Shown here: one piece after another, positions 45,129 through 53,260 of the stretch | Layout: the number at the start of each line of letters is the position of its first letter | How positions within the stretch are numbered: the first letter of the stretch is position 1 | Origin: Bacteroidota bacterium | Lineage (GTDB): Bacteria > Bacteroidota > Ignavibacteria > UBA10030 > UBA8401 | Reading direction: 5' to 3' | Length of the DNA: 64,000 bases | NCBI GenBank assembly: GCA_041658205.1 | Contig: JBBAAO010000003.1 | Coordinates: 248,001 to 312,000 of the forward strand | Notes under the pieces: generated by a model | Databases searched by the model: none | Told to the model about the DNA's origin: nothing | What the model saw: the letters and a program-made list of their open reading frames with translations, nothing else | Program-made: the position numbers and the translations under genes

Positions 45129-45689
45129 ATGACAACACTCGATCTGCTCTGGCTTCCTATTCTTCTCTCATCGGTACTCGTCTTTTTTGTTAGTGCGGTT
45201 ATTAACATGGCGCCGCTGTGGCATAAGAATGATTTTCCCCGCCTACAAGATCAGGAGGGCATCATGAATGCTCTTCGTCCGTTTAATCTTCCGCCGGGCG
45301 AATATCTTCTCCCCCGCGCAACGGACAGAAAAGAACGGGAATCTCCAGAGTTCCAGGCGAAATTGAAGGATAGTCCGGTTATGATCCTCACCGTCTGGAA
45401 ATATGGATCAACACCGATGGGAGTCACATTTGTCTCTTGGTTTCTCTACACAACGGCTATGGGAATATTTGCTGCATATGTTGCAGGACGCGCTCTGCCG
45501 GTCGGTGCGGAATATCTACAGGTGTTTCGATTTACCGGAGTGACGGCTTTTCTTGGTTACGCCGCCGCATTATGGCAAATGTCCATCTGGTTCAATAAAC
45601 CATGGCTCTCCGTCTTTAAAATGACATGCGATGGAATTATTTACGCACTGCTCACCGCAGGAATATTCGGGTGGCTGTGGCCGATATAA
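45129..45689 (+). CDS. Membrane protein of unknown function
   Basis: 186 residues with four hydrophobic segments: LPILLSSVLVFFVSAVINMA, VTFVSWFLYTTAMGIFAAYVAG, FTGVTAFLGYAAALWQM, CDGIIYALLTAGIFGWLWP. A cytoplasmic loop holds NDFPRLQDQEGIMNALRPFNLPPGEYLLPR. The start has AAGGAG at the right distance. Clearly protein-like; I have no family name for it. It is the first gene after the lipoprotein block. Confidence 0.75.
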   Translation: MTTLDLLWLPILLSSVLVFFVSAVINMAPLWHKNDFPRLQDQEGIMNALRPFNLPPGEYLLPRATDRKERESPEFQAKLKDSPVMILTVWKYGSTPMGVTFVSWFLYTTAMGIFAAYVAGRALPVGAEYLQVFRFTGVTAFLGYAAALWQMSIWFNKPWLSVFKMTCDGIIYALLTAGIFGWLWPI

Positions 45690-45837
45690 AAGAACCATTC
45701 ACCGCAGAGGCGCAGAAATAAAAATTGTATCGGCCAATCGTACAAACACGTGTGCCGGCTGTCAAGAACATCCGGAAGCATATTGCAACAGGTGTGAAAT
45801 AGAAATACATTGACACGGGGGAGAAAATAAGGAGCGT

Positions 45838-47058
45838 ATGAAGAATGTATTTGTACTAATAGCCATCGGCATGCTGATTGCCGGATGCAAAGAAGAAACA
45901 ACAACTCAACCTGAGGTGGTGGTTCCGCCGTGGGTGAACGGACAAAGTGCGGAAGCGGTCTTCGGACGTTCCACCTTTACCGCCAGCGGAACGGACTCCG
46001 TCGGGCAAAATACCATTCCCGGTCCATGGGGATTGGCACTGAGCGGCAGCGGTGCTCTCTTTGTCGTAGATCAGCGCGCACATCGCGTCCTCCGGTTTAA
46101 CGATGCGGCCACCAAAGCATCCGGAACCAATGCAGACGGTGTTCTGGGCCAACATAATTTTACGAATCGAATTTGGAATGACTCTGCCGGCGGAAGCACC
46201 CCTTCTGCCACCGGATTTGAAACTCCAGTCTCGATTGCTGTGGATCAGTTAGGAAATCTCTTTGTGCTCGATCAGGGAAATACGCGCGTACTTCGTTTTA
46301 ACAATGCCGCTTCCAAAACCAACGGTGCCGCTGCGGACGGCGTGCTTGGCCAGCCTGATTTTGTCACCAGAAGATTTAACACCACGCAAAGTGGATTTTT
46401 TTCCGCACAAGGTATCGCGTGCGATGCGTCCGGAAATCTGTACGTTGCGGACGGATCGAACCATCGCGTGCTTCGCTTTAACAACGCAGCCTCCAAAGCA
46501 AACGGCGCCGCTGCGGACGGTGTGCTCGGACAGTCTGATTATACCACCAGTTCCAACGGCACTTCCGCAAACAAAATGTCCAATCCTACTTCTCTCGCTG
46601 TTGATAACGCCGGCAATTTGTATGTAGGTGAGCGTGGGAACAGCCGCATTCTTATCTTTTTAAATGCATCCTCAAAAGCGAACGGCGCCTCAGCTGATAT
46701 TGTGCTCGGCAAACCGGACTTTACAAACGGCTCAACGCCTGGTCCGGCAAACCGTGGCAATGTGTATTTTCCGTATGGACTAGCGGTCGATGCCAAGAAG
46801 AATCTTTACGTTGCGGATGGTGCGTTCAACCGAGTGCTCATCTATTATAGTGCACCATCTAAAAAGAACGGTGACTCCGCCGATGTGGTGATCGGGAAAA
46901 AAGATTTCATCAGTTCCAGCGTCACCGGCGCCGCTGCGGATAATGTCGGTCAGCCGTACGGCATTGCGGTGCAAAGTTCCACCGGAAAATTGTTTGTAAC
47001 CTGTTATTCCAATTCTCGCGTGCTGCGGTTTCAAGCAAAGAGCAGTTTAATGCCGTAG
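45838..47058 (+). CDS. NHL-repeat beta-propeller lipoprotein
   Basis: 406 residues. Lipobox ends IAGC (Cys17). The mature part has about five to six NHL blades, each reading like GNLFVLDQGNTRVLRFNNA followed by S-K-x-N-G-A-A-A-D-G-V-L-G-Q-P-D-F. Three blades are almost identical in the A-A-S-K-x-N-G segment, so the gene has expanded by internal duplication. NHL propellers bind peptides, sugars or nucleic acid; the ligand here is unknown. AAGGAG before the ATG. Confidence 0.88.
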   Translation: MKNVFVLIAIGMLIAGCKEETTTQPEVVVPPWVNGQSAEAVFGRSTFTASGTDSVGQNTIPGPWGLALSGSGALFVVDQRAHRVLRFNDAATKASGTNADGVLGQHNFTNRIWNDSAGGSTPSATGFETPVSIAVDQLGNLFVLDQGNTRVLRFNNAASKTNGAAADGVLGQPDFVTRRFNTTQSGFFSAQGIACDASGNLYVADGSNHRVLRFNNAASKANGAAADGVLGQSDYTTSSNGTSANKMSNPTSLAVDNAGNLYVGERGNSRILIFLNASSKANGASADIVLGKPDFTNGSTPGPANRGNVYFPYGLAVDAKKNLYVADGAFNRVLIYYSAPSKKNGDSADVVIGKKDFISSSVTGAAADNVGQPYGIAVQSSTGKLFVTCYSNSRVLRFQAKSSLMP

Positions 47059-47083
47059 AAAAAAAATACCTTGTCATTTTGAA

Positions 47084-47181
47084 TCTCGATGTTACCCTGA
47101 GCGAAGCGAAGGGTCTCAGGGTGAAGAACGTCAGTATTTTTTCGCGTAGTGATGTCATGACTTGTAGTCATGACATCACTA
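47084..47181. repeat. Dispersed hairpin repeat and perfect 15-bp palindrome
   Basis: ACCCTGAGCGAAGCGAAGGGT (47093-47113, split as ACCCTGAGCG and AAGCGAAGGGT) is another copy of the hairpin found at 36784, with stem CCCT/AGGG in place of CACT/AGTG. It is followed by TAGTGATGTCATGAC and its exact inverse (47147-47161, 47167-47181) around a TTGTA loop. Confidence 0.75.
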
Positions 47182-47231
47182 TAAAACACATTTGAAAAGA
47201 GAGAAGAATTATTTATTTTCTCACAGGAAGA

Positions 47232-47627
47232 ATGAAAATATTTTTTCCAATATTATTCCTCTTCGTTTTCATCCCTGCTGCTTCTCAGGAAACCATTGAC
47301 AGAACACCGCAGGATACCACGCTCGGTCTGCTCCGAATGGCCGATCCTTCAACATTGTTAACGAAACCGGTATTTGTTCTTCCTCTCTCTTATGCACTCG
47401 TCCATGCAGGGGAAGCCCCTCTTCCATCATTGTATTATTCGTTTGCCGGCACACCGCAATCATTCTCCTGGGATCGAAACGAGAAGATTGATCTCACTGC
47501 GCCGTTAATGCTGCAATTACACGATGCGGAGAAGGATCGTCCCTGGAAGATTTCCATTGCTACCGCGGGTACGGCCGGCGCTCTCTATATTGCATATAAG
47601 CACATTAAAAAGTACGGATTTAAATAG
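47232..47627 (+). CDS. Small exported protein of unknown function
   Basis: 131 residues, signal peptide ending near PAASQ. The middle has a proline-flanked stretch (VLPLSYALVHAGEAPLPSLYYSF) and the C-terminus has GTAGALYIAYKHIKKYGFK, an amphipathic or single-membrane helix. AGGAAG before the ATG. No family recognised. Confidence 0.65.
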   Translation: MKIFFPILFLFVFIPAASQETIDRTPQDTTLGLLRMADPSTLLTKPVFVLPLSYALVHAGEAPLPSLYYSFAGTPQSFSWDRNEKIDLTAPLMLQLHDAEKDRPWKISIATAGTAGALYIAYKHIKKYGFK

Positions 47628-47754
47628 ACCGTAACACCTTCCACATTTTATAAATAAAACTACCTGAATTTGAGATTGCTCACCTCAGGATATTTATCTA
47701 CATTTCCTCGTATAAACATATCTGCCTTTTTTCTTCTCATCTATTGGGGATGTT

Positions 47755-48249
47755 ATGAAACGTTATACTGCACTTGTTCTACTCGCAACATTCATTGTTT
47801 CCGGATGTTTTCGAATGCAATTGGATACAATCTCGTTAGATCGTTCAGTGTATTTGTCATCAAGTTCACCGAAAGCATACACTCGCTTAAAAGAATTCAC
47901 CGTCAACACAAAGGGAAGCTGGGCAATCTTTGGTCTAGTGACGCTATCGAAACCGGATCTTTCCGAATTGATCAAAGAAGAAATTTCCCGTCAAAATGGA
48001 GATGCGATAATTAATCTGACAATCAAAACTCAGACAACATTCGGCGACGGATTCTTCACCGTTATTGCGCTCTTGGGATTGATCTATCATCCTCGCACCG
48101 TTATCATTTCGGGAACGGTCGTCTCGTTCAACAAAGAGAGCTCTCTCCGATCCGTGGAAAGCATCAACCTTGTCTGTATACAGAACGCTTTTGAAACGGA
48201 ATACCGTGCCCATGGTTTTGTGGATGAAAATACCGAATTGAATTTCTAA
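47755..48249 (+). CDS. Lipoprotein, GDAIIN family (paralogue 1)
   Basis: 164 residues. Lipobox ends VSGC (Cys20). Core: NGDAIINLTIKTQTTFGDGFF, a hydrophobic stretch VIALLGLIYHPRTVIISG, then GTVVSFN. It shares this order with the next gene and with the lipoprotein at 2142. A GGGG run precedes the ATG. It starts a two-gene run with 48271. Confidence 0.78.
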   Translation: MKRYTALVLLATFIVSGCFRMQLDTISLDRSVYLSSSSPKAYTRLKEFTVNTKGSWAIFGLVTLSKPDLSELIKEEISRQNGDAIINLTIKTQTTFGDGFFTVIALLGLIYHPRTVIISGTVVSFNKESSLRSVESINLVCIQNAFETEYRAHGFVDENTELNF

Positions 48250-48270
48250 TTTTTTCCTAAGGATAATTTT

Positions 48271-48786
48271 ATGGAACGGATATCAAAATTTGTATTACCG
48301 ATACTCATGCTTCTGTTTGCCGGATGCCAAACCATTACGTATGATGCCCTGTTATTCGACGGAGTCGCATCGATGAACCGCGGAAGTCTTCCGGATGGGT
48401 ACACCGTGGTGGGACAATTCAATTACACCACGCGCGCCAGCTTCACCGCATACGATTTGATTACTCTCCATGATCCGGATATGATTGCCGAAATGAACAA
48501 ATCCTTGAAGGTGAACGGGGGCGATGCAGTCATCAACCTTTCCATTGAAGAAGTGAACAACGTTGTCGATGTTCTCATCGGAATGTTTGTTTCGACCGTT
48601 TCCACGGCGGCGTTTAAAACGAGTATCAACATCTTCTCAACCCGCACCGTGGAGATTAAAGGAGATGTGGTAAAATATAAAAACGCATCACTCCCCGACT
48701 CCTCCTCGTTGAAGATGGGTAATGTTCTCCAGAAAAAAATATTGCGCACAAATGCAGAGATTTCATATCTTCCAAAAAAGCATTGA
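48271..48786 (+). CDS. Lipoprotein, GDAVIN family (paralogue 2)
   Basis: 171 residues. Lipobox ends FAGC (Cys17). Core: NGGDAVINLSIEEVNNVVDVL, a hydrophobic stretch IGMFVSTVSTAAFKTSINI, then VEIKGDVVKYKN. It is separated from paralogue 1 by 21 bases, with AAGGA before the ATG, so the pair arose by tandem duplication. Its function is unknown. Confidence 0.78.
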   Translation: MERISKFVLPILMLLFAGCQTITYDALLFDGVASMNRGSLPDGYTVVGQFNYTTRASFTAYDLITLHDPDMIAEMNKSLKVNGGDAVINLSIEEVNNVVDVLIGMFVSTVSTAAFKTSINIFSTRTVEIKGDVVKYKNASLPDSSSLKMGNVLQKKILRTNAEISYLPKKH

Positions 48787-48844
48787 TCAAAATGGAAATA
48801 CTTTTGCTAAATATTCGTGCCTCTGTATATTGCCGCATCACTAC

Positions 48845-48864
48845 CCCTCCTTCTATAAGGAGGG
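48845..48864. repeat. Short hairpin CCCTCCTT-CTAT-AAGGAGGG
   Basis: Perfect 8-bp stem, four-base loop. It is the only feature I see between 48787 and 49322. A 149-codon frame on the minus strand there (48853-49302) has a low-complexity, non-protein-like composition and is not called. Confidence 0.5.
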
Positions 48865-49322
48865 AGCAAGGGTGGTTTCTACTACATTGAAAAGCAAGAG
48901 TAATAAATTTTTCAACCGTCCATCGCAAAAAATCAAACGGTAATTTCGGCTAAACGACACCACGCTCGAAAAACAAAAACTCTGAACGCATCTGCAATCA
49001 CTGTCCGTTTCAAAAACAATGAAGTGAACCACAATATCGATACATTCCCGCACTCTATCGCTGAGTATTTGCATCATCCATGAACCGTTAAAATTCCTTA
49101 AAATCATACGCATTTCCCCTCTTGCTATTTCCGTCAAAGCAAAGTACTTTTGAACTGTAGTTTGTTCTTCCACACTCTGATCGGAGAAAGCGTATGAAGA
49201 AGCTTTCACGGTTTTTTCTTGGACCTCTCGAATTCCAAACAATGGAATGAAAGAGGTTTTTGTGTTTTTACGGAGGTGTGTCCCCTGTCTATAATTAATC
49301 ACGAATGAGAAAGGAGACCATT

Positions 49323-49826
49323 ATGATACTTCAACGATTGAAAGTTTTTCTGGACAGCCATAAGGTAAAATATGTTGTCATCACACATTCGCAGGCATAC
49401 ACGGCACTGGAAATTGCCGCGCTCGCCCGCATTCCGGGAAAAGAGGTGGCAAAATCGGTGATCGTTAAAATAGACGATAAGATGATGATGATTGTGGTGC
49501 CCGCATCGCATATGGTGGATTTTAACGCGCTGCAGACATTTACCGGCGCACAACATATTGAACTCGCAAGCGAACAACAATTTAAAGACAAATTCCCGGA
49601 ATGCGAAGTGGGAGCAATGCCTCCGTTCGGCAATCTTTTTGAAATGGATGTTGTCGTTTCGTCCAGTCTCGAGGAAGATGAAATGATTGCCTTCAATGCA
49701 GGGACACATAAAGAACTGGTGAAGATGTCCTACAGGGAATTTGCGCAACTGGTACAGCCGAAGGTGGGAAAACTTTCCTTCCCGAAACGATATTCCTTTG
49801 CTCGGGAAATGTGGGATATACCGTAA
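49323..49826 (+). CDS. YbaK/EbsC-type aminoacyl-tRNA deacylase
   Basis: 167 residues. AAGGAG lies 7 bases upstream of the ATG at 49323. The YbaK fold is recognisable: YVVITHSQAYTALEIAALARIPGKEVAKSVIVKIDDKMMMIVVPASHMVD, with GAMPPFGNLFEMDVVV later. The conserved Lys in the V-A-K-S-V motif is expected to act in hydrolysis of mischarged tRNA. Editing domains of this type usually remove Cys or Ala from tRNA-Pro. No synthetase is adjacent. Confidence 0.92.
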   Translation: MILQRLKVFLDSHKVKYVVITHSQAYTALEIAALARIPGKEVAKSVIVKIDDKMMMIVVPASHMVDFNALQTFTGAQHIELASEQQFKDKFPECEVGAMPPFGNLFEMDVVVSSSLEEDEMIAFNAGTHKELVKMSYREFAQLVQPKVGKLSFPKRYSFAREMWDIP

Positions 49827-49895
49827 CTGATGATAAGAGTCTGTAAGTTGATTTGATACGGCCGATGCAATATTCAATTACTATTTGCTCAACAT

Positions 49896-49975
49896 TGAAA
49901 CCGTTGCCATTCTTCGTCCCGATAAACAGTGCCGCTGGAAACGAAACAACAAAGCGACACATCGGGACCGAGAAT
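49896..49975. repeat. Dispersed inverted repeat
   Basis: ATTCTTCGTCCCGAT (from about 49910) and ATCGGGACCGAGAAT are inverted with two mismatches. Flanking GTTGCC and CGGTGCC blocks extend it. It is part of the same GTCATTCTGA/CGTCCCGA family as 31966. Confidence 0.55.
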
Positions 49976-50130
49976 AACGGTGCCGCAGAATTTTAGAACT
50001 CGTCTAGATTTTCACTCTGACTGATATACGCCAAAGAGATCAATTGGGCAAATGTCTCTTCTCAACATTTTCTGCAGGCATCCATACAAAAAATTCTGCA
50101 TATTTTCTTCCGTCCACCTTCGCCAACATC

Positions 50131-50568
50131 ATGAGCAATAGAGGAAAAAATATTATTGTCGGCACAATTGCCTTAGCGGTAATTGGTTTTATCACCTTCC
50201 TCATTCGGGAATGGGATCGAGAAGTGCTTGCTACCATCCATCGCGGAGGATACGAATACGATACGTCCGCATTCCGTCCGACAGTGGACGAAATTCGGAT
50301 TGCTAAACAATTTTCAGATACTATTCTTCCACAATTGAAACTGCTTGGACTGATCACACAATATCGTCGCAGTGATATGGAAACGATCATCACTGTTTCC
50401 GGGACATTGTGGAATGACCGGTCGGCGTTCTTTAAAAAAAGTCTCCTGGAACAAATATTTATCTATAATCACACCAATAGATATCCCGTAAACACAAAAA
50501 TTATTGAAGAAAAAACTTCCCGCCTTGTAGCGGAGATTATTCCACCGGATAAAAGAACAGTCTACTAA
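50131..50568 (+). CDS. Small membrane-anchored protein of unknown function
   Basis: 145 residues. An N-terminal helix (IIVGTIALAVIGFITFLI) is followed by a soluble tail (RGGYEYDTSAFRPTVDEIRIAKQFSDTILPQLKLLGLITQYRRSD). The start at 50131 (Met-Ser-Asn-Arg) follows the membrane helix logic, and the upstream codons to 50044 look like a repeat-derived extension. The ribosome site is weak. The DUF3795 gene follows 10 bases later, so they may form a pair. Confidence 0.65.
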   Translation: MSNRGKNIIVGTIALAVIGFITFLIREWDREVLATIHRGGYEYDTSAFRPTVDEIRIAKQFSDTILPQLKLLGLITQYRRSDMETIITVSGTLWNDRSAFFKKSLLEQIFIYNHTNRYPVNTKIIEEKTSRLVAEIIPPDKRTVY

Positions 50569-50578
50569 ATGGTGTTCT

Positions 50579-50998
50579 ATGCCCAAGCAATTATTGCATC
50601 CTGTTGTTTCTCGTATCCTTGTTGCACCCTGCGGAATGAATTGTGCTCTCTGTATGGCTCATCAACGCGATGTTCATCATTGCGTCGGATGTAATGGTCC
50701 CAACACTCACAAATCTCAATCTTGCATTCACTGCATCATAAAAAACTGTGCGGAGTTGAAAGCTGCCGGAAAAAAATTCTGTTTTTCCTTCTGCGGTCAT
50801 TTCCCCTGTAAAAGACTTCGCCAGCTCGATAAGCGATATAGAACGAAATACCGCATGAGCATGATCGACAATCTTCGCGCTATTGAAGAGCACGGGATCA
50901 ACAAATTTCTGGCGAAAGAACGACAACGTTGGAAATGTTCGCACTGCGGTAATCTCATGTCAGTCCATCGACCGAATTGCTTGTTTTGTGGAACATAG
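50579..50998 (+). CDS. DUF3795 Cys-rich protein
   Basis: 139 residues with a dense set of Cys residues: APCGMNCALCMAH, HHCVGCNGPN, SCIHCIIKNC, then FCFSFCGHFPCKRLRQLDKRY, plus KCSHCGNLMSVHRPNCLFCG at the end. The order fits DUF3795 (CGMxCxxC ... CxGC ... CxHFPC), followed by an added zinc-ribbon end of the CxxC...CxxC type. Function unknown; metal binding is very likely. Confidence 0.88.
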   Translation: MPKQLLHPVVSRILVAPCGMNCALCMAHQRDVHHCVGCNGPNTHKSQSCIHCIIKNCAELKAAGKKFCFSFCGHFPCKRLRQLDKRYRTKYRMSMIDNLRAIEEHGINKFLAKERQRWKCSHCGNLMSVHRPNCLFCGT

Positions 50999-51225
50999 TG
51001 ATTCCATCACTAATAGGCATATTACGGTGTAATTTCCCCTCTAAAAAAGAAGTTCAATAAGTACCTTGCTATTGCCACAACGAAGGGTGAAATTGATACC
51101 ATACCTAAGAGACCATCTATCACCCCTGGGTCTTTTTCTCACTCAGCGTTGCTTCTTTGAAATTGTTCGGTCCGATCGAAAAGCAATGTTCCGTCATTAC
51201 CGCACAACACAAGGAGAATCGCACT

Positions 51226-51462
51226 ATGCAAACAACGCCATCTGCCAATATTAAAACTGTTCTCTCAAACGAAGGGGGACAGTGTATTGAACTTCTCCAT
51301 TACAAGGATGACCCATCCGTCTGGATCATACGAAGTTCAAAAAAACTCTTGGGATATAAGACAAAGACTTCAACAGTATGGTTTGCCAGCGAACAACAGG
51401 CGTTAACATTTGCACATAAACAAGCGGATGAAAACCGGTTGAAACGGGCAAACGCGCAATAA
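51226..51462 (+). CDS. Small protein of unknown function
   Basis: 78 residues from the ATG at 51226, which has AAGGAG about 8 bases before it. The composition is protein-like (GGQCIELLHYKDDPSVWIIRSSKKLLGYKTKT, then SEQQALTFAHKQADENR). It is probably a small alpha/beta domain. No family recognised. A DUF2892-like gene follows 48 bases downstream. Confidence 0.65.
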   Translation: MQTTPSANIKTVLSNEGGQCIELLHYKDDPSVWIIRSSKKLLGYKTKTSTVWFASEQQALTFAHKQADENRLKRANAQ

Positions 51463-51510
51463 TTTTTTTTCGCTACGGCAACACAGAGATGTTTATAAAA
51501 GGAGATTGCC

Positions 51511-51723
51511 ATGGAAACGAACATTGGATCGACTGATCAAATTATCCGTATTGTGGGACTCATTATGGCCGCACTCTATTATTTCACACATCCACAGGGA
51601 GGATTCGCCAGTACTGTTGCCGGTATTCTTGTGATTTATTTCATTATGACCGCATTGACGAAGTACAGCCCAGTGTGGGAAATCTTAGGCATATCAACAG
51701 AGAAAAAAGTTCTTCACAAATAG
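51511..51723 (+). CDS. DUF2892 (YgaP-like) small membrane protein
   Basis: 70 residues. METNIGSTDQIIRIVGLIMAALYYF is the family start (N-x-G-x-x-D-R-x-x-R), followed by a second hydrophobic segment (TVAGILVIYFIMTALTKYSPVWEILG) with the conserved C-P or S-P turn before the last helix. AAAGGAG before the ATG. The family's role is unknown. Confidence 0.88.
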   Translation: METNIGSTDQIIRIVGLIMAALYYFTHPQGGFASTVAGILVIYFIMTALTKYSPVWEILGISTEKKVLHK

Positions 51724-51866
51724 TATAACGGTAATGTATTGATACGGTTTTCCAATTGTGTGACAACTAAATTATTACACAACTTTTACACTTTTTTTCC
51801 TCTTGCCTTTTTGGCAATATTCGTTAAACTTTTTACCCTCCTTCAATAAATATTCTATAAAATTTT

Positions 51867-52346
51867 ATGGACTCTATTTCCACCCTCGCTCATAATTTCC
51901 TTTCGATGAAATCCATCGCCGTCATCGGAATTTCATCATCAAAACAGACTGTTGCCAACGGCGTCTATAAAAAATTGAAAACGCCAACACGCACGGTGTA
52001 CGCCGTAGGGAAAAATACAACGTCGTTTGAAAATGAACCGTGTTATCCAAATCTCGGTTCGCTTCCCACGTTGGTGCAGGGAGTGTTCGTCGCGGCAAAG
52101 CCGGAAAATACCGAACGTATCGTTGATGAATGTATCGCTCTTCATATCCCGTTCGTTTGGATTCACCATTTTGGAGGAACGACATTTTCTTCCGGTTCAA
52201 GCGCTCAGCCGCATGTTGTTAAAAAATGCCGCGATAATGGAATAACGGTAATCCCGGGTGCCTGCCCGATGATGTTTTGCGACGACGCCGATGTCGGGCA
52301 CAAATGCATCAAATGGTTTTTATCGATCACCGGAAAATTAACATGA
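51867..52346 (+). CDS. CoA-binding domain protein
   Basis: 159 residues. The CoA-binding fold is visible: SIAVIGISSSKQTVANGVYKKL, VYAVGKNTTSFENEPCYPNLGSLP, VFVAAKPENTERIVDECI, and WIHHFGGTT, with PGACPMMFC near the end. It is a single-domain form that probably binds CoA or a nucleotide. The start has no strong ribosome site. Confidence 0.92.
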   Translation: MDSISTLAHNFLSMKSIAVIGISSSKQTVANGVYKKLKTPTRTVYAVGKNTTSFENEPCYPNLGSLPTLVQGVFVAAKPENTERIVDECIALHIPFVWIHHFGGTTFSSGSSAQPHVVKKCRDNGITVIPGACPMMFCDDADVGHKCIKWFLSITGKLT

Positions 52347-52474
52347 GTTGTTGAACATCGGTCTGCACCGTCATTTGTCAGATGTGTTGATGCTTTGACT
52401 CAATTCGCAGTCACACAAAATTTTTTTCTCTTGCCTTTCAGGTAATATTCCCCAAACTTATTTTATTCAAAATG

Positions 52475-52503
52475 ATTTTCCAAATCTTCGAGATTTGGAA
52501 AAT
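52475..52503. repeat. REP-like hairpin left of RAYT 2
   Basis: ATTTTCCAAATCT, loop TCG, AGATTTGGAAAAT. Perfect 13-bp stem. It lies 26 bases upstream of the RAYT start. It shares the core CCAAATCT...AGATTTGG with the hairpin at 53202. Confidence 0.85.
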
Positions 52504-52528
52504 CTGTTCACTATAACTTCATCGTTTT

Positions 52529-53176
52529 ATGGATTCATACAAATTCAACGATCAGAATCGACCTCTCGAACCAGAAAAATTCTACCATATTTATAATCGA
52601 GGAAATCAACAGAACGCCATTTTCTTTTCAGAGGAGAACTACCGTTACTTTTTGTCGAAATACACTCAGTATCTCTCCGGATATGTTGATACATATGCTT
52701 ACTGCTTGATGGAAAATCATTTTCATTTTCTTCTCCGGGTAAAGAGTAAAAAAGACATTTTGGAGTATGCAAAACATGGCTTTCAAAATCTTACAAATTC
52801 GAACATTCTCTTGCCGAATAAAATCGTCAGCGAACAATTTCGACGATTCTTTTTGAGTTATGCAAAAGCGATCAACAAACAGAATCAATTAACGGGAAGT
52901 TTATTTCAAAAATACTTTCGTCGCAAGCTCATCGACAATGATCTGTATTATACGCGTCTCATATACTACATCCATGCGAATCCTTCGCATCATGGAATTG
53001 TCGATGATTTCAAAACGTATCCGTGGAGTTCATTTACACCATTATTAAACGGGCCCGCTTCAATGTTGCAACGACAAGATGTCCTTTCCTTCTTTAATGG
53101 TATGGATGGATACCGTGAATTTCACAATCGGAAACTCGATTTTAAAGAAATAGATTATTTACTAATTGAAGATTAA
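52529..53176 (+). mobile_element. REP-associated Y1 transposase (RAYT) 2
   Basis: 215 residues. The HUH motif is in AYCLMENHFHFLLRV and the catalytic Tyr is in LIYYIHANPSHHGIV, followed by YPWSSF. The N-terminus FYHIYNRGNQQNAIFF matches RAYT proteins. It appears intact. It stands directly between two hairpins with the same core, the arrangement expected of a self-contained REP-RAYT unit. It differs enough from RAYT 1 at 38641 to suggest separate origins. Confidence 0.92.
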
Positions 53177-53201
53177 GTACATTATTATCACTACACACTC
53201 A

Positions 53202-53232
53202 GACATTCCAAATCTGAAAGATTTGGAATGTC
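53202..53232. repeat. REP-like hairpin right of RAYT 2
   Basis: GACATTCCAAATCT, loop GAA, AGATTTGGAATGTC. Perfect 14-bp stem, 26 bases after the RAYT stop. The outer pairs differ from the left copy (ATTT/AAAT there, GACA/TGTC here) while pairing is kept. Confidence 0.85.
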
Positions 53233-53260
53233 TTCTTATAAAACATCAAGGAGATACACG

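Noticed and set aside
45631..45813. 60-codon frame ending in CAGCQEHPEAYCNRCEIEIH
   Set aside because: The Cys pattern is attractive, but the only start lies inside the preceding membrane-protein gene and there is no internal ATG, GTG or TTG with a ribosome site near the Cys-rich part. It may be a remnant of a zinc-finger gene.
48853..49302. 149-codon frame on the minus strand in a gap
   Set aside because: No ribosome site, composition not protein-like, ends in a repeat hairpin and overlaps no conserved motif; more likely chance.
49299..49877. 192-codon frame opposite the YbaK gene
   Set aside because: Antisense shadow of 49323-49826; His/Phe/Cys-rich translation without motifs.
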